From the NCBI RefSeq assembly GCF_910592395.1, contig NC_088322.1, positions 2,482,001 to 2,546,000 of the forward strand: 64,000 nucleotides of DNA. The letters are read 5' to 3'. Of this stretch, positions 21,578 through 31,460 are shown piece after piece. A model generated the notes under the pieces. That model saw only the letters and a list, made by a program, of their open reading frames with translations, had not been told where the DNA came from and searched no databases. The translations under genes and the position numbers were made by a program. How positions within the stretch are numbered: the first letter of the stretch is position 1; each line of letters opens with the position of its first letter. The DNA is from Lineus longissimus (taxonomy: Eukaryota; Nemertea; Pilidiophora; Heteronemertea; Lineidae).

Positions 21578-22284
21578 ATGTTACTCTTGATGATGAGTTA
21601 CCTGATAATCTATCGTTGTTGGTTTCAAGATTGGATCTGGCGTTAGCTGGCAACATGGGTAATGGTTGTGCAAAAGATTTTATTGACACGCTGCTCGAAT
21701 GCATTCAAGAAGTTGGACAGGTCAGCGTGAGGAGGATGTCCCATCACTCACCTGTGCTGTCATCAAGGACAAATAGTTCAATAGCCCTTGTACCAAAATC
21801 TGACACATTGACATGGGACCTTGGATATGTGGAACCACCCAGCCCTAAAAGTGTCTCATCACGATCCTCCATTTTTGATGGCTCTGGTGGAAGCGGGGAT
21901 GGGCTACTTTCGACTACCCCTAAATATCATAAGGTGGTACCTGATCATGTTTGGTACTTGCAAGAATACCCGGGATATTTTGTTCTGAATGTTGAGTGCA
22001 AGCGTAAGGAAGATGATTCCCATGCGGCTATAATGCAGTGTATAAAGCAAATGTTCACCCAGATGCATTTTCAAATGTCTACATTTGGTTTGATGATCAA
22101 TCCAACTGGCTGGTGCCTTATTCTTCTTGTGAAGTCAGGAAACGAAATATCAGTCCATAAGGTGCAGCAGTCTTTCATAGAGTCCGTCACCAAATCCCAC
22201 TCCTTCAATCTTGAGAACTTGAGGAGTTTGTGCAACTGGCTCTACAGAATAATGCTCTACAGGCTAAAGTTTCCATCTGGGTAG
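21578..22284 (+). CDS. Terminal exon of an unrecognised gene
   Basis: An acceptor AG at 21576-21577 opens a frame (first full codon GTT) that runs to a stop at 22282-22284, about 235 residues. Features are a Ser-rich middle (SVSSRSSIFDGSGGSGDG), then YFVLNVECKRKEDDSHAAIMQCIKQM, GLMINPTGWCLILLV and a Leu-rich end (LENLRSLCNWLYRIML). The 'ECKR...Q' arrangement is reminiscent of a PD-(D/E)XK nuclease core, but this is only a suggestion. Similar proteins occur as uncharacterised predictions in invertebrates, often near transposons. No upstream exon was found, so the N-terminus is missing. Confidence 0.5.
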
Positions 22285-22371
22285 GCTTTTATTGCGAACA
22301 TGGCAGTCGAAAGATTTTGTACCCAAGCTATGTAATGAAATTTTGTGCTTGGCTCTATTCTCTACATGTCA
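22277..22371. repeat. Single copy of the 'gtaatgaaattttgtgcttgg' repeat
   Basis: The sequence 'aagctatgtaatgaaatttt' and the following 'gtgcttggctctattctc' also occur twice in tandem at 26471-26693, on the other side of the piggyBac gene. The flanking symmetry may be chance or may mark sub-terminal repeats of that element. Confidence 0.65.
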
Positions 22372-23223
22372 TCTAATCAAGCATACAGTCAAAAAACAAT
22401 GCCCAGAGACGGGACGACTAATCAGCGTTCAAAGTCAAACACTGGATTAAGACCAAAATGTTTAAAAGCTATATTATTCAAAAGATGTACCAAGGGCACA
22501 CCCATGCCAAAACGATTAGGCGCCAGACGTTTAAAATTAAATGCAGCTTTTCTCTCAGAGGTTTTTGCAGTTTTTCACATTTTCGACCATGCTTTGGTTT
22601 TTGCACAAATGAGATAGAACAAGTTGGAGATGATGTATTACAAGTAATATTTATTTTGATCCTTAGAACATGATGGACATGTTACAATATATTTTTCTTC
22701 AAAAATGTAAAAAATAGTGAAAATTAACCCCCCCTGACCCGGACCATGACCAAAAATCAATGAAATTTAATTTTGGTCCCCATATTGCCTGTATAGGCAT
22801 GAATTGTTGGGTACATGTCAGCAACATTAGTTACAGTAGGTACACATCAAAAATTGACAGTTGTTGGGAAAAATTAACCCCTTTGTAACGATTTGGGGAA
22901 AGTGTCAAAAATTGTGTTTTTCGCGAATTTTAATTTTCAGTGATTTCTTGTTTCTCAACACCTGTTCTCCAAAAACATTGTTGCTGACATGTTTACAGTT
23001 ACATATGTTCATAAACAAGTGTCCAAAATGAATATAGATGATATAAATTAGTAAAACAACCGGTTTTGACTGGTATTTTTTAGCAAAAAAGTTCAATTTG
23101 CTACAGAAAGTTCAGTTCAACATCATAGTTCAGTTCAACATCATTCATGGTGCTGCCTGGGGTGCTGCATTGTGGAATTCCAGGAAACAGAGATTGTTTC
23201 TGCACAGAAAGACTTTGCAAGAG
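22372..23223. other. Non-coding region 3' of the piggyBac gene
   Basis: No gene is supported. It contains two 'aaattaacccc' motifs (22723 and 22871), which resemble TTAA-CCC piggyBac ends, but no matching right end was found. A short direct repeat 'gttcagttcaacatcat' occurs twice at 23110-23143. Confidence 0.4.
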
Positions 23224-26183
23224 TCACACCCATAACTCGTCTGGATGTAGTTCCCGGCCCCTGTACGCCGGTGTTGTCTGTTGCACTGGACACAGGTCTT
23301 CTTTTAGTCCACCAAATTTTACCCTGGAATGGCCAGCAAGAACATCTCGATCAACAACCAGTAGCACTTCTCTATCACCAGCAGATTTGTGGGGGGTTCT
23401 ACGCCTACCACTGTAATTGTCAGCTAGCTGATGCACTAATTTTAATTTGAAGGCTCTCAGACCCCATTTCCGCTTGTTTTTCGGTGGTTGGTCTGGACCA
23501 TTGAGAACACAGACATGGCACCACAGTATGTAGGCATTGATGATTGCCATGTTTATTAGCGACCAGAAAAGAAACTTCCACCACTTCTTTCCACTTCTTC
23601 CTACTGAAAAGTAGGCTCTTAGTTGATCAAAATGGTCAACGCCCCCCATTGATGCATTGTAAGCGGTTATTATTTGAGGGACGTCAATGAGTTCATTTTG
23701 CCGAAATCTGGTGCGACCCGTTTTGTGCCCCGTGGCATGTACTAATAGTGTACACATCCCTCTTATTGTCCCGCCACCTACATGCTACTACTCCTGTTGT
23801 TTCTTTTTGCCATTTGATACTTTCTGTATATTGTAATCTAGGAGTAGTCATTTCTGAAGGGAAGTCCCTTCTGTTGTACCTTGCTGTGCCAGTGTAGTAG
23901 GTGTCGGCCTGGCTGAGGTCTTCTGCTAATGTAACACTTGAAAAGAAATTGTCAGCAAACAACTTGTGATTAGACAGGAGATAATCATGCATGAGTCGCA
24001 TGACAACAGCATATCCCAGCCCAAAAATTCGGACTGCATCATCATTGTCGCCAGCACCAGTATACACCGAAAAAGCCAAACAATACCCAGTTTTGGAATC
24101 ACAAAGACACCAGATCTTCATACCCCATTTGATTGGCTTTTTCGGCATGTACTGCTTCCATACTAGACGACCATTGAATTTGACCATGGCCTCATCAATT
24201 GACAGTTCTGAATCGGGTTCGAACATGGCTGGAAAGGTTCGATCCAGGACAGTGATGAGAGGGCGGACTTTGTCCAATCTATCATTTGCATTGACCTGAT
24301 TAGGGTTACTGCAATGAATAAATCGGCAAAGCCTTTCATATGCCCTCCTTGGAAATTTTGATGTGATGTACTCATCACGAAGAGCCGTGTCTTGCGACCA
24401 GAAATCTCTGTAATCAGACACCTGCTTGATTCCCATCAGGATATTTATCCCAATAAAAGCCTTCATTTCCTCAGTTGTTGTTGTCTTCCATTCCTTGTGG
24501 GAAGTTGCATAGGGGTTGGCAGGGTCAGGGACATCAGGTGGCATTGTTTTAGCAGCATGCAGGTTGGTATTCTCAACCAAGTCATCCAAAAAATCATCTC
24601 CTAGCATAAGCATGAGAAACTGGAGTTCTGAGGCATCTGGCCCCAAGGGACAAGAGGGCCCAACAGGTTGAGTAAAAGGATGTACCTGTGGGTCCAGAAT
24701 TTGTTCCCATCAACCAGCTGTAATATTTACAGGATTTCCCTGCTGCAGGCCACCTCTGCCCCTGCCCCTACCCCTGCCCCTGCCTCTGCCCCTACCTCTA
24801 CCTCTGCCCCTGCCTCTATCCTGACCTTGACCTCTAGCTTGGTTCTGCCCACGCCCATTCCCCTTACCAGGCCCTCCTCCTCTTGGTCTCCCTCTTGGCC
24901 CACCTCTCCCTCTCCCTCGTGCCCTACCACGCCCCCTAACATTATCACCAGCATTGTCATCAGGTAAGGGCCTATCGATATCAGAATTGTCTGAATCGGA
25001 CATATCGTGAGCTGCTGGAAAAAAGTTTGGATCGTCAACATCAGTGTCAGAATCAACATGGGCATCAGCAACACCATCAAAGTCTTGATCAGCATCAGCA
25101 TCAGGAATTGCCATGTCCTGGTCACCATCAACATCTTGATCGGCATCAGCAATGTCCATGTCTTCAGCAGTGTCGCCATGATTGGCATCAGCAACAGCTT
25201 CTGCGGGGTGGGGGTTATCATCATCAACATCATCATCATTCCCCTCCTCATCATCTAATTCCGTGCTGTCATCATTATCATATGTCTGAAAGGAAGAAAA
25301 AAAACTAGTATCTACTCAAAAATGGAGCCCCCCCCCCCCCAGCCACCCCGACCCCCCCTTCAACCAACTGTTACTGATATCTAAGGGCGAAGGCCTAATA
25401 AAAAAATTGCCTCTTCTCTAAAAGAAATAACAGAAGAAAAATTCCAACAGACCCCCCACCCACAGACCCCCCGCCCACAGACCCCCCACGGACCCCCAGT
25501 CTGACCCCACCCCCTGGACCACACCCCTCCCCTCTAATTACTAGTACACAGATTACCCCAACTCCACCTCACCTCATCATTATTACAGTGAATAAAACCA
25601 AAACAATGCACCTGCAACACCTTTAGCTATCTTCAGCTTCTTTAGCTATCTTCCAACAGACCCCCCACCCACAGACCCCCCGCCCACAGACCCCCCACGG
25701 ACCCCCAGTCTGACCCCACCCCCTGGACCACACCCCTCCCCTCTAATTACTAGTACACAGATTACCCCAACTCCACCTCACCTCATCATTATTACAGTGA
25801 ATAAAACCAAAACAATGCACCTGCAACACCTTTAGCTATCTTGGGGGCGTGGCAGGGCCCCCCCCCCCCCCCCCCCCCACCCCCCCACCCCCCCCCCCCC
25901 CCACCCCCAACCACACCCTCAATCACTACACAACGATAAAATCAACCCAAACACAGATCGTCTGCTTTAGTTTGAAATTGGCGCCAAATGGCAAGAAAGC
26001 ATGCACGAAAACTTGAGAAAAACTTACTTCGTCAATTTCGTCATAACCCCCTTCGACATCCATATCTGACCCCCCCTGGTCCCCCTAGGGGTCCTCATCA
26101 TCATCCCCACTCTCATGAGCATCATAATCACTCTCGTCAAGGTTCGCCAACACATCTTGAACGGACAATAGATTCTTCGCCAT
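23224..26183 (-). pseudogene. Two-exon piggyBac-type transposase gene, inactivated
   Basis: Exon 1 (26183-26028) starts MAKNLLSVQDVLANLDESDY and ends at a GTAAGT donor. Exon 2 begins at 25285 after a strong acceptor (ttcttcctttcag) in the same phase. Exon 2 continues the acidic N-terminus (Asp-rich, 25285-24960), then an RG-repeat segment (to about 24725), then the piggyBac transposase core (24709 to about 23400). The catalytic Asp residues appear in LSIDEAMVKF, FADNFFSS and MGGVDHFDQLRAYF. A cysteine-containing tail (CPVQQTT) is short. There are three lesions: a TAG in exon 1 (inside the GDDDEDP region), a TGA at 24710-24712 between the RG segment and the core, and a one-base frameshift near 23735-23750. 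The layout of acidic, RG and DDE parts matches PGBD-like proteins, so it is a recently decayed copy rather than a domesticated gene. Confidence 0.85.
25286..26027 (-). other. Intron of the piggyBac gene with an internal tandem duplication and poly-C tract
   Basis: It is bounded on the minus strand by GTAAGT (26027) and a TTTTCTTCCTTTCAG acceptor (25286). It contains a 209-bp tandem duplication (25442-25650 and 25651-25841) that includes 'cagaccccccacccacagac', and a C-rich run at 25855-25913. The phase matches on both sides. Confidence 0.75.
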
Positions 26184-26470
26184 TGTACACAAAGTACGCT
26201 TACAATAGAATTTCTGTGTCGCAGTAAGCTAGGTCAAACCTCGGGAACCCGAACTTCAACTTCAAAATACACTCTATCGTTCCACACGACCATATGAAAA
26301 AAATGCATGAATTATGATGATTAGGATTCCAGCCACCTGGAATCGATGTTGGTGTTTGGTTGTTGTCGCCACAAGTATTCCATAACGGCCTCTAAACTTC
26401 AGGGCGGCTTAGGGCGATACGGCACAAAATGAACAGGGCGGCATAGGGCGATACGGCGCCTAATGGGTTT

Positions 26471-26693
26471 TAAGTCACCATCTGGGCAAGCTTTCTTTTT
26501 GGGAACTTGGCAGATGAACATTTTGTTCCCAAGCTATGTAATGAAATTTTGTGCTTGGCTCTATTCTCTACATGTAGGCTTAAGTCACCATCTGGGTAAG
26601 CCTTCTTTTTGGGAACTTGGCAGATGAAATATTTTGTACCGTAGCTACCTAATGAAATTTTGTGCTTGGCTCTATTCTCTGCATAGGCTGAAG
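26471..26693. repeat. Two tandem ~110-bp units
   Basis: Units begin 'taagtcaccatctgg' at 26471 and 26581. Each contains 'gggaacttggcagatga' and 'taatgaaattttgtgcttgg', and a third partial unit starts at 26690. It is related to the copy at 22277-22371. Confidence 0.8.
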
Positions 26694-26897
26694 TCACCAT
26701 TTTTAGGCATCCATTATTGGCTTCGATTTCATAGGGTCAGAATGGATGTGACCGTGCCTAACTTGATTCAAACCAGCTGAATGAATGATCAAAAGTGATG
26801 ATTTCAAGATAAATTGTATATTGATGGACTGTAACTCAGGCCATTTTTTACTGGCTTTACGGGATCGCCAATGCTAAAATTTGCCATTCTAGTAAAA

Positions 26898-26899
26898 TA
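26898..26899. other. TA target duplication, left side
   Basis: TA precedes CAGTGACTACTTAG at 26900 and follows the mirrored right end at 29123-29124, as expected for Tc1/mariner-pogo insertion. Confidence 0.85.
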
Positions 26900-29122
26900 C
26901 AGTGACTACTTAGTTAACTGGTGCTTGGTCTAAAATTTTCTAAGTCACTAATAGAGGCCCAGAATGGGATAATGTCGATTTACGACCATGTAGGGCCTAT
27001 ACTAATCACATTTCAATGAAGAAAATGACAGAGTTTTGATTACATGTTCATTTCTTGATCTGGTCTTCTGTGGCCAATTTTATCAATCAATGGTTGGTAT
27101 GAAAGGCAATTGCAGTTGTGTAATTTCCTAGGCCCTTTACCCTAACAATCATATTGGTCATTCCTGTTGAAAGTTCAAATCATGAGGAACACAACGTTGT
27201 TGTTACTGCTGATGCTTTCGCTCTTTGTCATGTGTCAGTCAATGATGGATGCTGGCAATGATGACGATGATGATGATGATGATGCCGATCAGCAGAATGG
27301 TGCTGCAGCATTTGGTCTCCCTCGACGATGTAACAGTTACACTGTTGAAGCCAGGCTGCGACATGCCTTGGATTGCCAAACAGCAATTGAACATGGCCGC
27401 ATTCTAAATGTCAATGAGTATGCTAGGCGCTATCGACTATCCCCAACAACGCTCAGGAGATGGATACAGAACATTGATGAAATGACGGATCAAGTGGAGG
27501 AAAATGCAGAACGCCGGCGAGTCAGAACCGACCATGATGGTTGTTGGCCGGAAGTTGAGAATATCGTGCACCAGCATTTTCAAGAACGGAGGAATATTGC
27601 CCTGCCCGTTTCTCGGTCGGACATTGTTAATGATGCAACGATTGAATTTCAGAACTGGTGGGGCCAACTCCCACACAATGAACTTGAGGACATTGCAGCA
27701 CGTCGCCCCGAAAGGTCCCAGTTTTCTGCATCAGTGGGTTGGGTTACAAATTTTATGAAACGGAAAAAGATTGTTTTCCGCCGTAAAACGAAAGATTCCA
27801 CCACTGTACCGGCTGATGCACCACAGAGAGTGAGAGAATTTCAGACTGGCGTTAGGCAAACTGTAGCTGACAACCATGTCCACACGCTCTTGAACTTTAA
27901 CGAAACGTTTGCTCAGTTGGACTTCCCTCCGATGTATACAGCCGAGACCAGAGGTACAGTAGATGTAAATGTGAAAACATCGCGAGGAAATGCCAAACTC
28001 GGGTGCACCGTTGGATTGACAGTTGGCTCCAACGGAGAAAAACCGCCTGCTCATGTTGTTTTCAGGCAGCCGGGCTTCGTGCGTCAGATTAGAGATTTGA
28101 ACAACATTCCAGATAACGTACGGGTCACATCCTCGAGGTCTGGTTGGGAGAATGGAGAGACACTGCAACATTGGTTGGACAATGTTCTTTTCCCTTACAT
28201 TGGCGATTTTGACTTTAATGACATCCTTCTGCTTTTGGACAGATTCCGACCGCATCAAGCAGAGGATTTCTGTTACCCAATGGTTGAAGCAGGCATACTG
28301 TTAGACAATATTCCTGCTAGATGTACATCGCTGGCTCAGCCGTTAGATCTCACTATTATGAGGGGATTTAAAGCTATAATGCGAAAGTATTGGAAGTTAT
28401 GGAAATGTGATGCAACTGAGGCTGACGGAAATTGCCGCAAAATTACATTACAGGATGTACTCGGCATTATAAGTAGAGCATGGAATGATGTAGCTCCTGA
28501 GTCTGCGGCTAAGTCATTTCAAGTGGCTGGCTTAACACCTCAACCAGATGGTCATTATCGTGATGATGTTGCAGATGATTTGTTGCTTGGTGAAAACGAA
28601 TTGTCAGACTCCGATAACGATGATGATAACTTAAATTTTGACGACAACTTGGAATTGTAAAACAGTTGTAGTGCAAAGTAGTGAATAAGTAAATGTTGTT
28701 AATGGCATCGGTTATGTAAGTGTTAGTTACTTTACCCCCCAAGTTAAACTTTTGGGCAAAAATCTCACATCCCCTCCCTGATTCAAATGCCACTTTTTTT
28801 AGGGTTTACCCTGTAAAAAGCTTGTAACGACATTCATTTTCCATGAAAAGCACTGGCCAGTGATCGTGGTCTTGGATGGACTTTCTGCATGTCGGATTTC
28901 AAGCTATTAAAACTTTCTGAGTACTTGATGAAAGTGATCATAGTCAATAGGTATCAATGCCGACATGTGCAGTAGGCTCAAGTTGTCATTATTAGCCCAT
29001 TCATGCTTCTCAAAAGGAATGTAGGCCCTGCACAACCCATCTGGGCCTAAAATGCATATTATAATGACCTATTATGGACTTAGAAAATTTTAGACCAGCA
29101 CCAGTTAACTAAGTACTCACTG
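26900..29122 (+). mobile_element. Complete pogo/Tigger-type DNA transposon
   Basis: The ends form ~50-bp inverted repeats: CAGTGACTACTTAGTTAACT at the left pairs with its complement ending at 29122, and the match continues through 'ggtctaaaattttctaagtc' with a one-base indel. TA flanks both ends. The 2223-bp element carries one long transposase gene in the forward direction. The intact ends and intact frame suggest a fairly recent insertion. Confidence 0.9.
27167..28660 (+). CDS. pogo/Tigger (CENP-B-like) transposase with Asn at the first catalytic site
   Basis: The frame encodes 497 residues, but the first 25 are hydrophobic and look like translated intron or leader. A pyrimidine-rich acceptor ends at 27237, so the likely start is Met26 (27242) before an Asp tract. 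Domains are a psq-type HTH (about 60-105, NVNEYARRYRLSPTTLRRW), a CENP-B-type HTH (about 125-215, ending in FMKRKKIVFRRK) and a DDE domain (about 235-410). The expected DDD acids read N245 (in LNFNETF), D358 (LLLLDRFRPHQ) and D394 (LAQPLDLTIMRGFK). The first is therefore Asn, coded AAC. The C-terminus is acidic. The frame is otherwise intact. Loss of the first Asp should block cleavage while leaving DNA binding possible. Confidence 0.9.
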   Translation: MKVQIMRNTTLLLLLMLSLFVMCQSMMDAGNDDDDDDDDADQQNGAAAFGLPRRCNSYTVEARLRHALDCQTAIEHGRILNVNEYARRYRLSPTTLRRWIQNIDEMTDQVEENAERRRVRTDHDGCWPEVENIVHQHFQERRNIALPVSRSDIVNDATIEFQNWWGQLPHNELEDIAARRPERSQFSASVGWVTNFMKRKKIVFRRKTKDSTTVPADAPQRVREFQTGVRQTVADNHVHTLLNFNETFAQLDFPPMYTAETRGTVDVNVKTSRGNAKLGCTVGLTVGSNGEKPPAHVVFRQPGFVRQIRDLNNIPDNVRVTSSRSGWENGETLQHWLDNVLFPYIGDFDFNDILLLLDRFRPHQAEDFCYPMVEAGILLDNIPARCTSLAQPLDLTIMRGFKAIMRKYWKLWKCDATEADGNCRKITLQDVLGIISRAWNDVAPESAAKSFQVAGLTPQPDGHYRDDVADDLLLGENELSDSDNDDDNLNFDDNLEL

Positions 29123-29124
29123 TA

Positions 29125-31019
29125 TATCTGAAAATGGGTAGTTTTCCTCATTTTGTGATAAGTGCACACCTCCAAAAAATCTAATTTCCTGGTTATTCTT
29201 CATTGAAAAGATGAAGTTTATCTTGATTCATGGGATGTTTCATTGGCCCACCCTAATGTTGTAGAAGACTGTAGCAGATGTATGAAGGTGGATTTTTTGC
29301 CTCCGACACTTGTTTTTTGCAAAAATCTCCTTTAAACCAAGTTAGAAAAAAAGGCCTTCAGTTTAAACAGGGTAGATTGGAGTTTTATATGTACATATTT
29401 GAACTGTCATTTTTTGTAGTTGTATTGTGTTGGTAAAGGTGATTTTGTAGTTTTAAAACCTGTGATTGGTTGAACACCAGTATTCCTGTTGTATATAGTG
29501 AATGTTTACTTCATTGTTGTTAATATGCATTGAAATAAAAAAATGGCCAGTGCACTCCTATCAATTGGCTGTCATCTTGAAGCTGAGTGTATAATTGACA
29601 GAGGCAAGCATGCCATATACATGTAAACAGTGACCGATCTAGGTGCATACGTCTGTAAGCAGAGATGGGCTTGTATGTTCCGTACAAGGTGCGTGCGAGG
29701 ATGTAACAATGACCTAATGAAATCACAAAATTCCTACACGGACACATTTTGAGTAAAATTCTTATAGAAATTAATAACAAAAAAGTTAAGTAATGCTACC
29801 ATGAATCAGGGTTTCCACCAGAGGGAACTTGGGGTACAAGACTAGTACGCTGAAAAAAGTCTACCAGTCCTTACCCTAAAAGATTCAAGAATTTCTTTTT
29901 TACATGAGAAACTTTATTGTTGTGATTTCTTGCTATGTACAGTGAAATATTTGCTCTCTCAGATAACCGGAAATCACTTCTCCGCTCTTCTAAAATCAAA
30001 ATTTTCAAAAGTTTTGATCTGTAAAGTGTAATGTAAATCTTATTATGTCCGGTGATGAAGACAGCCTCCCCCTGTACACTCGCCATACGCATGGGAGACC
30101 CCCCCCGTGCGCGCGCTTCAAATGTAATACTTGAACGATCTCTTTTCAAAGAACTTATTGCATTGCAAGATTTATTGGCTTTATACAGGGTATTTTTCAT
30201 TTAGAGTTATTTTATTCCATAAATCCTTTCAAAGGGTGGCAGCTATAAAAGGCTGGGATAGCAAAACTCAAAGTAGGGCTGTAAAAGATTTTTTTTTCAG
30301 CCTGTATGAAAACAAATATGTGGCCAAGTCGTATTGCTCTTTAGTAGGTCTGTAAAAAAATATTTTTTTCAGCCTGTGTAAATGTGGCCGAGTTGTTAGG
30401 GTACATGTACTTACACATGAATTTGCAAATTTTTGTACCCCCCTTGTACAAAATTGTTTTGATTTTGTGTTTTTGATTTTTTTTCAAAGGCCTAGCATCT
30501 ATTGTATTCCTACTTCTATTTAATTTGCATGGCTGATTGTTGTTTGTACACAATATGTATTGATACCTGATTATAACACTGTCGGTGCCAGGGTTGTTTG
30601 AGTTAAAGCTGACATGCATGCATAAAGACCCTAGCGGTCAAGTAAGAAAAGACTTAACGCCCGTCCGCCATGTTCTGAACCACCATCAGCCATGTTTTGA
30701 ATGCCTTCCAGACTTCAAATCTGGTGTTATATATAAACACCGGAAGAAAATACTGTTTACAGAAAAAAGTTTTAAGTTTGATTTGAATTTCCCGCTCTTG
30801 TATGGCTCCGAAGGTTGTGGGTTCCAACCCCACTTCGGGTCAAATGTTTTTATTCTTTTAAATTTTTACTTTTTTCACTTGTATATTTCATTTTCTTTAC
30901 TTTTTTATGAAATGGTGGGCGGCCATCTTGAAAATATATCTTTTTGTCATTTTAAAGCCTTTGCATGCTGTATCCAGAGTGACTTAAATTTTGGCGAACA
31001 GTAAGTCTCAATTACATAA
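29125..31019. other. Gene-poor DNA
   Basis: No gene is supported. A small direct repeat at about 30276-30400 carries 'tttttttcagcctgt' and 'atgtggcc(a/g)agt' twice. A short T-arm-like 'ggttccaacccc' at 30820 may be a SINE fragment. Confidence 0.5.
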
Positions 31020-31460
31020 TATCACCTAGGTTTTCGATTTGACCTACTTTTCAAGGTCGGCCTGGCTCAGGCTCTTTAATTTGACTAATAAGTGGCATTT
31101 CGGTGACCATTGAAAAGTCTTTTTACTTTGGTGTAATGTTTGCCTGATATATAGACATTACGGTCAACCAAAACTGAGGTTGAAAGAGATCTATCGGATT
31201 TGCATATATTTCAGCTGAGCGCCAGGCCCATGGGCCTCTTGTTAATTTTTAGCTCACCTGCGTGAGCTTATGTCGTCACGTCTTGTCCGGCGTCCGTCAA
31301 CGATGGTGGCACGTTTGCTCACCATTGAGTCTGGGAGGTTGAAACTTGGTGTGTGGATGTCTTATGACAGCATGACCTGACGTACCGAAAATCATTTTAA
31401 TTTGACCTACTTTCTGGGCTCCAGGCAGCCATCTTTGAAAACCTTACTTTGTCAATATCT
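31020..31460 (+). repeat. Partial copy of the dispersed 'ggcacgttt' repeat family
   Basis: It contains 'gacctacttttcaaggtc', 'agctcacctgcgtgagctt' at 31250, and one 'ggcacgttt' module near 31308. These match the families at 1-1335 and 35060-35930. No coding capacity. Confidence 0.65.

Noticed and set aside
22723-22881. TTAACCC-type piggyBac left end
   Set aside because: Two candidate motifs are present, but no matching inverted end was found beyond 26183, so the element boundary is not supported.
24668-25308. Plus-strand Pro/Thr- and His/Gln-rich frames
   Set aside because: They are antisense shadows of the RG-rich and Asp-rich parts of the minus-strand piggyBac gene.
27167-27241. Apparent signal peptide at the start of the pogo/Tigger frame
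   Set aside because: A nuclear transposase should not be secreted. The hydrophobic segment ends in a splice-acceptor-like sequence, so it is probably non-coding.
30786-30845. tRNA-like T-arm 'ggttccaacccc'
   Set aside because: No A box or acceptor stem could be paired; at most a SINE fragment.
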